From assembly GCF_035222485.1 (NCBI RefSeq), contig NW_026946672.1:868001-932000 (forward strand): a stretch of DNA of 64,000 nucleotides. The letters run 5' to 3'. The stretch comes from Podospora pseudoanserina. Taxonomy: Eukaryota; Ascomycota; Sordariomycetes; Sordariales; Podosporaceae. Below the pieces are notes generated by a model. It made no database searches, had not been told where the DNA came from, and saw only the letters and a list, made by a program, of their open reading frames with translations. Of this stretch, positions 1-8,795 are shown piece by piece. The stretch's first letter is position 1, and each line of letters starts with the position of its first letter. Made by a program: the position numbers and the translations under genes.

Positions 1-342
1 GATTCCCGGATGGACGCCCACTGTTACATCCAAAACCGCAATAACGGACAGGGTGCCGCCGCGTCCACCTACCAGGGAATTTTCAATCCAAGCCATCACG
101 CTCCTCATTTGCCTTCTGTTGCTTCCGACTTCCCGTCTGTGAAGGGCCTCCGTAATGCGGGTGGGCATGTGTGATGCGGACGGACGGGGGGGTGCTGTTG
201 ATATTTTAGGGGCCATAATCATGGCCAGCAAACGAAGGTTTAAGTAGGGGCGGTATGCCACGCTGGGTGCTGCTTTCCTCTCTTCCCTTCCCTCCTTGCA
301 CTCCAGCAGCCAGGACAAGGTGACATTGTGGCGTCTGTCAAG
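1..342. other. Upstream region of the cellobiose dehydrogenase gene
   Basis: No coding region is supported here. It lies directly upstream of the dehydrogenase start and is presumably its promoter and leader. The base three before the start ATG is A, which favours initiation at 343. I could not assign binding sites with confidence. Confidence 0.5.
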
Positions 343-2903
343 ATGAGGTCTGCCTCTAGGTTTCTCGGTGCCCTCGCGGCGGTGGCTTCGCTGCCGTCTG
401 CGTTTGGCCAAAACAACGTGCCCAACACCTTCACTGACGCGGAGACTGGTATTGTCTTCAACTCCTGGGGCATTCCCAATGGCAGCCCTCAGTCCCAAGG
501 TGGGTGGACCTTTGGTATGGCCCTTCCCTCGGACGCCCTTTCCACGGACGCTACCGAGTTCATCGGTTACTTGGTATGAAGGCCCCTTAACCCCTGATGC
601 CTATGGCTATGGCTTTCTCAGAAACTAACTCGGTGTAGGAATGTGCTTCCAAGGATGCGGCTGGCTGGTGCGGTTTCTCCCTCGCCGGTCCCATGACCAA
701 CTCCCTTCTCATCACCGCTTGGCCACATGAGGACACCGTCTACACCACCCTTCGGTACGCCGGTGGCTACGCCATGCCCGACAAGTACGCCGGCAACGCC
801 GAGATCACCCAGATCCGCTCCAGCCAAAACTCCACACACTTCTCCCTGGTTTTCAGGTGCAAGAACTGCTTGCAATGGGATCACAACGGCTCAACTGGTG
901 GGGCCTCGACCAGCGGCGGCTTCTTGGTTCTTGGCTGGGTTCAGGCTTTCCCCTCGCCTGGCAACCCGACTTGCCCTGATCAGATCACCCTCGAGCAGCA
1001 CGACAACGGTATGGGCATCTGGGGCGCCGTTCTCGACGAGAATGTTGCCAACCCATCCTACACTGCCTGGGCTGCTCAGGCTACCAAGACCGTCACTGGC
1101 GACTGCGGTGGTCCCGTTGAGACCGGTATCATCGGTGTGCCTGTTCCTACTGGCACCGCCTTTGACTACATTGTCGTTGGTGGTGGTGCCGGTGGTATCC
1201 CCACCGCTGATAAGCTCAGCGAGTCTGGCAAGAGCGTTCTCCTTATCGAGAAGGGTATTGCCTCCACTGGCGAGCACGGCGGTACCTTGAAGCCCAAGTG
1301 GCTTGAGGGCACTCAACTCACCCGCTTCGATGTCCCCGGTCTTTGCAACCAGATCTGGGTTGACAGCAACGGTATTGCTTGCACTGATACCGACCAGATG
1401 GCCGGTTGCGTCCTCGGTGGTGGCACTGCTATCAACGCTGGTCTCTGGTTCAAGCCTTACTCTCTCGACTGGGACTACCTCTTCCCTACCGGCTGGAAGG
1501 CCAAGGACGTTGCTGGCGCCATCAGCAGGGTCTTTTCCCGCATTCCCGGCACTGACACGCCTTCCCAGGATGGTCAGCGTTACCTCCAGCAAGGTTTCAA
1601 TGTCCTTGCTGGCGGTCTCCGGGCTGCTGGCTGGCAGCAGGTCACGGCTAACAACGCCCCTGACCGCAAGAACCGCACCTTCTCCAACACCCCTTACATG
1701 TTCTCCGGTGGTCAGCGTGGCGGCCCCTTGGCTACCTACCTTCGCACCGCCAAGACCCGCCCCAACTTCAACCTCTGGCTCAACACCGTCGTCAAGCGTG
1801 TGATCCGCACCGACGGCCACATTACCGCCGTTGAGGTCGAGCCCTTCAGAGATGGTGGCTACAAGGGTATCGTCAAGGTCAAGGACGTCACCGGCCGTGT
1901 CGTTCTCTCTGCCGGTACTTTCGGCAGTGCCAAGATCCTCCTCCGCTCCGGTATTGGTCCCGCCGACCAGCTCGAGATCGTCAAGAACTCGGTCCTCGAC
2001 GGCCCTGACTTCATCAACAACGCCTCGTGGATCAACCTCCCCGTTGGCTACAACTTGGATGACCACCTCAACACCGACACCGTCATCAGCCACAACAACG
2101 TCGGCCCTGCCTTCTACGACTTCTACCAGGCCTGGACCGCTCCCAACACCACCGACGCCAACAAATACCTCTCCTCCCGCTCTGGCATTCTCGCCCAGTC
2201 GGCCCCCAACATCGGCCCCATGTTCTGGGAGGAGATCAAGGGCGCCGACGGCAAGGTCAGACAGCTCCAGTGGACCGCCCGTGTCGAGGGCTCCTTTGAC
2301 GTCCCCAACGGCTACGCCATGACCATGTCCCAGTACCTCGGCCGCGGCGCCACCTCGCGCGGCCGCATGACCATCACCCCCTCCCTCACCACCATCGTCT
2401 CCGACGTCCCCTACCTCAAGGACCCCAACGACAAGGAGGCCGTCATCACGGGCCTGAACAACCTCCGCGCCGCCCTCAACAACGTCCAGGGCCTGACATG
2501 GAACTACCCCCCCACGTCCATGTCCTCGCGCGAGTACGTCGACGCCATCCCCGTCACCCCCGGCGTCCGCCGCGCCAACCACTGGATGGGCACCAACAAG
2601 ATTGGCACCGACGACGGCCGCCTCGGCGGTACTGCGGTTGTGGACCTCAACACCAAGGTGTACGGCACCGATAACTTGTTTGTTGTTGATGCATCCATCT
2701 TCCCTGGTACTCCCGCTACCAACCCGAGCAGTTATATCGTTACTGCTGCTGAGCACGCCTCTGCCAAGATCCTGGCGCTGCCGCTTGCGCAGGTGAATGC
2801 CAAGTGGGCGCAGTGCGGGGGGAAGAACTGGACGGGGAGCTTCCAGTGCGCTGCGGGGAGCACGTGCCAGAGGCAGAATGATTGGTATAGTCAGTGCCTT
2901 TAA
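343..2903 (+). CDS. CDH: Cellobiose dehydrogenase, class II with C-terminal CBM1
   Basis: This secreted flavocytochrome oxidises cellobiose and other cello-oligosaccharides and passes electrons through its haem domain to acceptors such as lytic polysaccharide monooxygenases. Exons are 343-573 and 639-2903 (65 base intron), giving 831 residues, a usual length for the family. Residues 1 to about 21 are a signal peptide. The cytochrome domain follows, and alignment from memory to the Phanerochaete enzyme places the haem ligands at Met96 ([10 protein letters not shown]) and His198 (EQHDNGMG). The GMC oxidoreductase domain starts near 250 with the FAD motif GGGAGG at 258-263; the catalytic pair is His725 (NHWMG) and Asn772 (NPSSY). 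The last ~35 residues form a cellulose-binding CBM1 ([10 protein letters not shown]). The upstream GTG at 328 is in frame, but ATG 343 is the natural start. Domain architecture makes the call secure. Confidence 0.97.
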
Positions 2904-3599
2904 AGGTTGAGGCGGTGATAACCTAGGGGAAGGAAACCGGGGGGTTGGGATGGGGGGGGGGGTGGTTGCATTCTTTGTGAATAGTTATTTCTTTTGGTAT
3001 ATATCTCGCATGTGCATATAACAAATGTTGTTCATACTTGAAACCGTGCTCTTATGACTTCTGTGATAATGTCTTGATGCTCTGGGTCCTGAAACTAGTG
3101 GCGTTTCTCCCAACAAAAGACGACAGGTTTTACGAGTCAAAATAAGGGATGTTTCAAAACAGCCTGGTTGAACCTCCTCGAATCGCCAACACTACCACCC
3201 TCCCTGTCACTATCTGGTCATTAGCAGAGAGCTTTGCGTGATAACGGGCACCCTGCCTCCGTCTTGAAGTTTTATCCATTGGAAAGTAGAGCATCCCAGG
3301 GCAAACGTATCTCGTACAACTCTCTTATCTTGATGAAATCCTTTGGTATTTTTTCCACAACCGACTGAGACTGCAATACAAAGTAAATATTCATTCACAT
3401 CACAGGGATAAGGTAGCTCGATTTATCCATCAACCGCATTGTTTTATTGGGAAAAAGCCCACGTAATCACCTTGCGAAGTCATTCCCCATTTGATTTCCG
3501 TTTGAAAATCCTGATAGTCATTCCACAGCTGCCCATGTGTTCCCCAAGTCTCTCCCCATGTAAAGAAACAAATCAAGGCCATCTCTCCTCTACATAAAC
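2904..3599. other. Intergenic region between convergent genes
   Basis: This stretch holds the 3' ends of the dehydrogenase (+) and of the unrecognised gene on the minus strand. Apart from a G-rich tract just after the dehydrogenase stop (listed separately) I see nothing in it. Confidence 0.5.
2939..2966 (+). other. G-quadruplex-like tract in the CDH 3' UTR
   Basis: Runs of six, three and twelve G separated by two bases, followed by TGG, lie 35 bases after the stop codon on the sense strand. The long last run can supply two G-tracts, so four G3 tracts with short loops are available. Whether it folds in the mRNA is inference. Confidence 0.55.
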
Positions 3600-5912
3600 T
3601 CAAATCGAAGGACGACTATACGTACGCCCCTCATAAAAACTTGCCCCTTTCATACGCTCATCATTCCGCTGCTGCTCAGTCTTGACCGGCTGTCTAGGAG
3701 CCCGGAGACCAGGCTGAATCCGAGCCGGTGAACCTTGGGCAGACTGAGGAGATCCGCGATAGTAACTCTTCTCTACCAACTCCAACCGATGGAACACCGC
3801 CGTCATCTGATTACGGAGGATCCTGTTCTCCTCTACTACTACCCGTAACCTCTCCTTCATTGCTCCATGCTCGTTGGTGACCTCTTCCATCTGGTTCTCG
3901 AGTTTGAGGATCTTGCTCACGGCCGCATTATGCCTGTTGACGAGATCTACTAGCATTTCCTTCTCGATTTTGTCTTCCCCTTTGTCGTCCCCCAAAGTCT
4001 CAACGGTCTTGCCCACCTTCGCGGGTGGTGTCTCAGACCCCTTAGGGGGAGATGGTAGGTTGACCTGCTCGGCGGTGTCGACATGCTGTACTGTTTTCTG
4101 CTTCTTTCTTGGCGCCACCGAAGTGGCATCATCATCATCCTCCGTGTCCTCTTGAAGCTGCCTCTTCCCTAGGGCACTGGGCATAATATCCCGCAGTACC
4201 TCCTTTACAGGATCCATCATCTCTTTCTTCAGCATCGGCCAGCAGTTTACTGCTGTGCTCGGCGGTGGTTGGGGGGCCGGTGGTGTCTGCTGGTGTGTGA
4301 TACTGGTGTTGCGATGCTCATTCTGGGTTCCTCCAATCCGTTCGCTCTGTGAGTCTTGCTTCTCACGCATTTTCTCCTGACGCTTCTTCTCCTCCTGACG
4401 CTTCTCCCTCTTGCGTTTTGCATCCAGACGTCTCCTCTCCTGGAGTTTCTCCTCCTGAGCCCTCTCCTCCTGAGCCCTCTCCTCCTGAGTCCTCTCCTCC
4501 TGAACCCTCTCCTGAAGCTGCGTCTCTTTCTGTCCCACCTCCATTTCCTCAACTACCCCAACCTCCTCTTGCACCACCACTTCATCCCCAACCTCCAGGC
4601 TATTCTCCGAACTCACAGACCCCTCTTCCACAACCTCCCGCCAGCTCCCACTAACAACCACCTCCCTTACCAACTCCGTCAAATCATCCTCAAACCCCAG
4701 CCGCAACACCTTCCCCTTAGTCACCTTCATGTACAACACTCTCCATACTGCATCAAAAATCCTTGCCCCCTTCCAAAACTCCGGAACATTTTCCCATCCT
4801 TCGCCCGTCGGCTCCACAGTCTCGACATAATCGTGGTCAAAAATCCACCCCAGCTGAACCCCCTCGTCCTCAAAAGCCCTCGTAATAAAACGCGGCATCC
4901 CACCCCAGCTCCTCTTCTCGACGACCTCAATGGCGAAAAGTTCAGACCGGGTGCCCATCCATGGCATCTTCCCGTTGGTGTTGAAGGCCTCGCGCCAGGT
5001 GGCGTGGTTGGCTCGCCAAGTCTTGACAAGGGGGGCTGTCTCGCGGGTCGCGCGGCGGATGGGGAGCTTGTAGGTTTTGCCGTTGGTGAGGGGAAGACGT
5101 GCGAGCTGTTGAGCTGTTTCGCGGAGGTTGAGCCATTTTGGAATGGTAGGGGTAATACTGGAGAACCTAGAAAGGCGGTACTGAGATTCGAAATGGTTGG
5201 TGATCAGTTTGACCGAGAGGTGAGATTCTTTGAGAGCGCTGAGGCGGGCTTTCATGGTGGAGCTATTGCTCTTGGTGGTTGAGACGGAGTCTGTTGAGGT
5301 AGAAGGAGTGACGGAGGGGGAAGGAGCGTGGAAAGCGGAAGGAGCGACAAAGTGGGAAGGAGCAGCAAAGGTGGAAGGAACAGCAGATGTGGAAGGAGCG
5401 ACGTAAGTGGAAAGAGCGGGCGTGAAAGGGTACATGGGATTTGAGTGGTCCATAGAGGCCGATTGTTTGATTCTGGTGGTGGCTCGAGGAGTTGGCGGTT
5501 GGATAACGTTCATGGTCAGAAACTGGATCAATGGCGAGGGCTCGTTTGTGTTTCTAATCATCTTCCGGTCATCATCAGAATCCATATAGGGTGGTGTGCT
5601 CGACTCCGGACCTTCGATGGAGGCCGCAGGTGTGTCCCGGTCGGAAATGTCGTCCATAACTGGAGGGGGCGTGGCTGAAAACGCCGGGTGCGGTGTATCT
5701 CCACGTTTGGTTCTGACTGAAGGTATTGTCGGAGGGTGTAGCTCGTGAGCTACGCTGGGTTCTGAGATTTGCCGTTGCTGGACTTTCGATGGCAATTGGT
5801 CAGGTACGGGTGAAGGATTCTCGGTAGGTTTGAAGACAGAATCTGAGTACCCGCCAGACCAAGTTGACCAGCCGCCAGGGAAAATCTTGAACCCACTCTG
5901 AGAATTCTGCAT
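3600..5912 (-). CDS. Unrecognised protein with charged coiled coils and APS repeats
   Basis: This single-exon gene encodes about 770 residues; I do not recognise the family. The start at 5912 (MQNSQSGFKIF) is the first ATG; an upstream in-frame TTG is not a likely start. The N-terminal third is Ser/Pro/Thr-rich with six or so diverged repeats of the type APSxFxV around residues 180-215. A folded-looking segment lies near 260-430 with conserved-looking aromatic stretches (WREAFNTNGKMPWMG, FEDEGVQLGWIFDHDYV). It is followed by an extremely charged Glu/Arg/Gln region with five-residue repeats (EERAQ) and a second likely coiled coil near 640-700. The layout, a globular domain between disordered arms ending in coiled coils, suggests a scaffold or nuclear protein, but this is a guess. 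Open reading frame length and consistent codon use support a real gene. Confidence 0.7.
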   Translation of the reverse strand: MQNSQSGFKIFPGGWSTWSGGYSDSVFKPTENPSPVPDQLPSKVQQRQISEPSVAHELHPPTIPSVRTKRGDTPHPAFSATPPPVMDDISDRDTPAASIEGPESSTPPYMDSDDDRKMIRNTNEPSPLIQFLTMNVIQPPTPRATTRIKQSASMDHSNPMYPFTPALSTYVAPSTSAVPSTFAAPSHFVAPSAFHAPSPSVTPSTSTDSVSTTKSNSSTMKARLSALKESHLSVKLITNHFESQYRLSRFSSITPTIPKWLNLRETAQQLARLPLTNGKTYKLPIRRATRETAPLVKTWRANHATWREAFNTNGKMPWMGTRSELFAIEVVEKRSWGGMPRFITRAFEDEGVQLGWIFDHDYVETVEPTGEGWENVPEFWKGARIFDAVWRVLYMKVTKGKVLRLGFEDDLTELVREVVVSGSWREVVEEGSVSSENSLEVGDEVVVQEEVGVVEEMEVGQKETQLQERVQEERTQEERAQEERAQEEKLQERRRLDAKRKREKRQEEKKRQEKMREKQDSQSERIGGTQNEHRNTSITHQQTPPAPQPPPSTAVNCWPMLKKEMMDPVKEVLRDIMPSALGKRQLQEDTEDDDDATSVAPRKKQKTVQHVDTAEQVNLPSPPKGSETPPAKVGKTVETLGDDKGEDKIEKEMLVDLVNRHNAAVSKILKLENQMEEVTNEHGAMKERLRVVVEENRILRNQMTAVFHRLELVEKSYYRGSPQSAQGSPARIQPGLRAPRQPVKTEQQRNDERMKGASFYEGRTYSRPSI
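4436..4518 (-). repeat. 15 bp in-frame coding repeat (EERAQ)
   Basis: About four to five tandem copies of a 15 base unit, read on the minus strand as variants of EERAQ or EERTQ, sit in the coiled-coil part of the unrecognised gene. The copies differ by a few bases, so copy number could vary between strains. Confidence 0.75.
5287..5413 (-). repeat. Short diverged coding repeat (APS type)
   Basis: Six diverged units of about 18-21 bases, each containing the plus-strand core GGAAGGAGC or close to it, encode repeats of the form APSxF or VPSTF in the N-terminal arm of the unrecognised protein. Confidence 0.6.
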
Positions 5913-6810
5913 CGTGGTGCTCAAGATCGAAGGTCTTTGGAAAGGGCTGAGATAATATTTTATGGGATGGGGATCTATCGACAGTGCTCACTCTCGGTCG
6001 CTGTCGAAGGTGCTCTTGCTTGGGGCAGATTGTCGACGAGGGAGATTTGTTGAAGGGAACCCTCTGGCAAGAATTGGGATTGAAGGAGAGAGAAATATTT
6101 ATCGATTCATCTCGTCGTAAAACAAGTTAGAAGGAAAGCACGACTTCGACATGTATATGGGGTGGCTTGGGTGTTTCCATTTGACCATTTATTTAGTATT
6201 GTCGACAGACTCAACCGGCATCTTTCGATGCCTTAGGCCCATTTTGGTCGTCCTATTGTCATGATCAAGACAGCCGACTCGAAATGTCACTATCAATAAG
6301 TTAATTATATTCAAGTTAATCTAGTCCTATTATAAGCACCACTCTTCTGAGTCTGTAAGTCTGCCTACTAAAACAAGTATCACTGCTGCTTGAACCTGAG
6401 CCTCACCACCCCCTTTTCTCCCCCAAACGCCAGAAATATGGGTCCAAACTCAGGGGCTTCTTGGCACCCTCCCCCGACCACACTCAACCCTAACCCCCTC
6501 TCTTCTTACCACCCATTGCCTGAAGTCCGCCCTTTCGGACCCAGACATCTAACCGCATTGGAAGCGACACCCGAATCCATCTATTCCAAACCTTGGCAAC
6601 AGTTCTGTCCTCTTTTTCTTCTCATCTTCTCCTCTTCTGTCGACATCTCGCACCCATCTGTTGTTTTTCTTTTTCTTTTTTCCAACTCCTCGAATCGTGA
6701 AACGGTCTCGTCTCAACGGTTATCCCCACTTTTGACCACTTCAAAGGCAGGGATATCCATTTCCACGCGACTTACACATTCAATGTCCTCCTAAAAAAGA
6801 GAGAAGCAGA
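5913..6810. other. Divergent intergenic region
   Basis: It separates the start of the unrecognised minus-strand gene from the dioxygenase gene. The part from 6300 to 6370 is A/T-rich and the part from 6400 to 6790 is pyrimidine-rich, as is common in fungal leaders. A 134-codon frame at 6390-6794 looks like chance. No other feature is seen. Confidence 0.45.
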
Positions 6811-7818
6811 ATGTTCCGGATATTTGTCATAGCCGTCCTCCCCCTCTTCTTCGTCTTCTCCTCTGAAATCTTCACCTTCCTATCCGGCGCCCTCTGCCCA
6901 TCATGCAACTGCGAGTCAGCGAAACCGCTTCACAGGATCCCTCGCCCCCAGCTCAGGCCAGAGTTTCTGGCGCTGGAGAACGGGACTGATGCCAGGCTGG
7001 GGTGTGAAGACGTCGGGTATAAGATGCATGTCTTTTCCCGGGAGCCGTTGGTGGTGTATTTTGAGAATTTTGTTTCGGCGAGGGAGAGGGAGCATTTGCT
7101 TGATATTAGGTGAGTTTATCGCTGGGGTGAAAAGAAGCTGGGATGGGAGCTGATGGGGGGAATAGTGAGAAAATCTATACGCCCTCGACTATCACGCATA
7201 ACGGGGGGCAGACGAGTGATAGGAATACCAAGGTGAGGGACTCGGAGGTTGCGCTTGTGCCGAGGACGGAGGGGGTGAGGTGTATTGAGAGGAGGGCTAG
7301 GGAGGTGCAGGGGTGGAGGGAGGAGGTTTGGTGAGTTTTGAGTTGAAGTCTGAAGTGCTGATCAAGGAGGAAACTGACGACGAGACAGGATTGAAAGGTT
7401 GAGAGTCCAGAGATATAACCCTGGTGGACACTACAGTCATCACTTTGACTGGAGCTCGGGGAGAGGTGGCTGGGGTAGGGTGAGCAGCTTCATGGTTTGG
7501 GTTCATGGTGAGGAGTTGGAGGGAGGAGGGACAGAGTTCCCCAGGTTGGAGCTGAGAGGTGATAGGAAGAAGTGGTGCAAGTTCATTGAATGTGAAGACA
7601 ATCTAGATGGCGAGGACTCAAAAGACAAGGGCGTGGAGACAGCCGAAGACGAGAAGGGAGCGGTGTTCAAAGTCATACCTGGAAATGCTGTTTACTGGGA
7701 GAATTTCAGGTCTGATGGAACCGGAAGAGGGTATAACGAGACGTGGCATGCTGGATTGCCCGTGAAGAAGGGAGTCAAGGTTGGACTGAACATTTGGAGC
7801 TATGGGAGGATTGACTGA
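6811..7818 (+). CDS. Prolyl 4-hydroxylase-type 2-oxoglutarate/Fe(II) dioxygenase
   Basis: Exons 6811-7109, 7166-7330 and 7389-7818 give 297 residues. The protein belongs to the P4H alpha-subunit family, which hydroxylates prolines or related side chains using Fe(II), 2-oxoglutarate and oxygen. Iron ligands are visible as the HxD pair His173/Asp175 (YSHHFDW) and the distal His275 (TWHAGLPV); Lys285 (GVKVGLNIW) is placed to bind 2-oxoglutarate. An N-terminal hydrophobic stretch (residues 1-25) is a signal peptide or signal anchor, so the enzyme probably acts in the secretory pathway. The conserved RDSEVAL and SSFMVWVH segments match fungal members. Both introns have GTGAGT donors and the splices restore the frame exactly. 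The substrate in fungi is not known, so the name describes the fold and chemistry only. Confidence 0.9.
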
Positions 7819-8795
7819 GTGATTGGTCTCACATGTCAAAAACGGGGGCTGTAGACAAAAAAGGGGTAAAAACAAACAAATGGGCTCAGCAACTTCCGTC
7901 ACTGATTTGAAAAGCCACAAGAAGCGAACTGTCGCTTGGCAGCAGATACGGGGCATCCATGCGAAAGCCACAAGATATGCGAGGGCGATTCGTCGTGCGG
8001 AATTGACTTGACAGCTCACCTCGTAACTGCGCTGACGCAAGTCCCAATCTCCCACTGCCGCACCGCGCGCCAGCCTCGCAACGTCAGGTTGAGTCACCGG
8101 CAGACTTTATTGACCATCGTGACGTCTCTCGATGGCACTTTACTGGAACTTTGCGCACTATAATCTCCTATATGTGCTGCAATGGGAAGGCGTGAGTCAT
8201 CAGAGCGCGGCCATCATTCGCAACAGCTGCTAAACCCCGGGCTTTCCCGACACCCATGAACACACCGCAACTCTAGAGGTAAAAGGGAATGCGAGAGAAT
8301 CCGATAGCCCCAGGCAGCTCTTGGATGATGGTCATGATTGTTAGTTGTATCGTATCAGGTAGCTAACTAACAATATCCCACACGAAGCTGAGCCGCAAAT
8401 GATAGGTACCAGCTTAACTAAGCGACTTCTCGGAGGTCGGACCAAAAACCGTCCGCCCCTTTGGCAAAGAGTCCGAAATCCCTGGCATCCACCCAACTGC
8501 CAGACCAGGTGTTACGGCACAAAGCCGCGCGAACGGCTTCTGGCTTTTCAGGCATCATGGGTGAGGCTCCCATGGCTGACGAATGGTTACCCAGGTGGGA
8601 CTCAATCCGCGCGGAGCGTACTCCGTGACGTTGAAGGTGCGGATGGGGGACGTTGAAAAACAATAAAATAGACCACCAAAATGCCGGGTCCCCGGGCATC
8701 GCACTCTTGTTCAGTCCGGCTTGCCTCTTCTTGTGTTGTTTTGTTTGTCTTTTTTTTGTAATCGTATTCGGAGTTTAGTACCTTAGTATTATGCA
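7819..8795. other. Intergenic region upstream of the C6 factor
   Basis: This is 3' sequence of the dioxygenase gene and the promoter of the transcription factor. Short open frames occur on both strands but none shows domain sense or splice support. I see no repeats. Confidence 0.45.

Noticed and set aside
891-2756. 621-codon open frame antisense to the cellobiose dehydrogenase
   Set aside because: It mirrors the strongly biased third positions of the real gene; its product is Gly/Val/Asp-rich with no domain sense.
4356-5282. 308-codon plus-strand frame opposite the unrecognised coiled-coil gene
   Set aside because: Leu/Pro-rich shadow of the repetitive Glu/Arg coding on the minus strand.
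6390-6794. 134-codon frame upstream of the dioxygenase
   Set aside because: Low-complexity Pro/Ser/Thr sequence in a pyrimidine-rich leader; no domain and no splice support.
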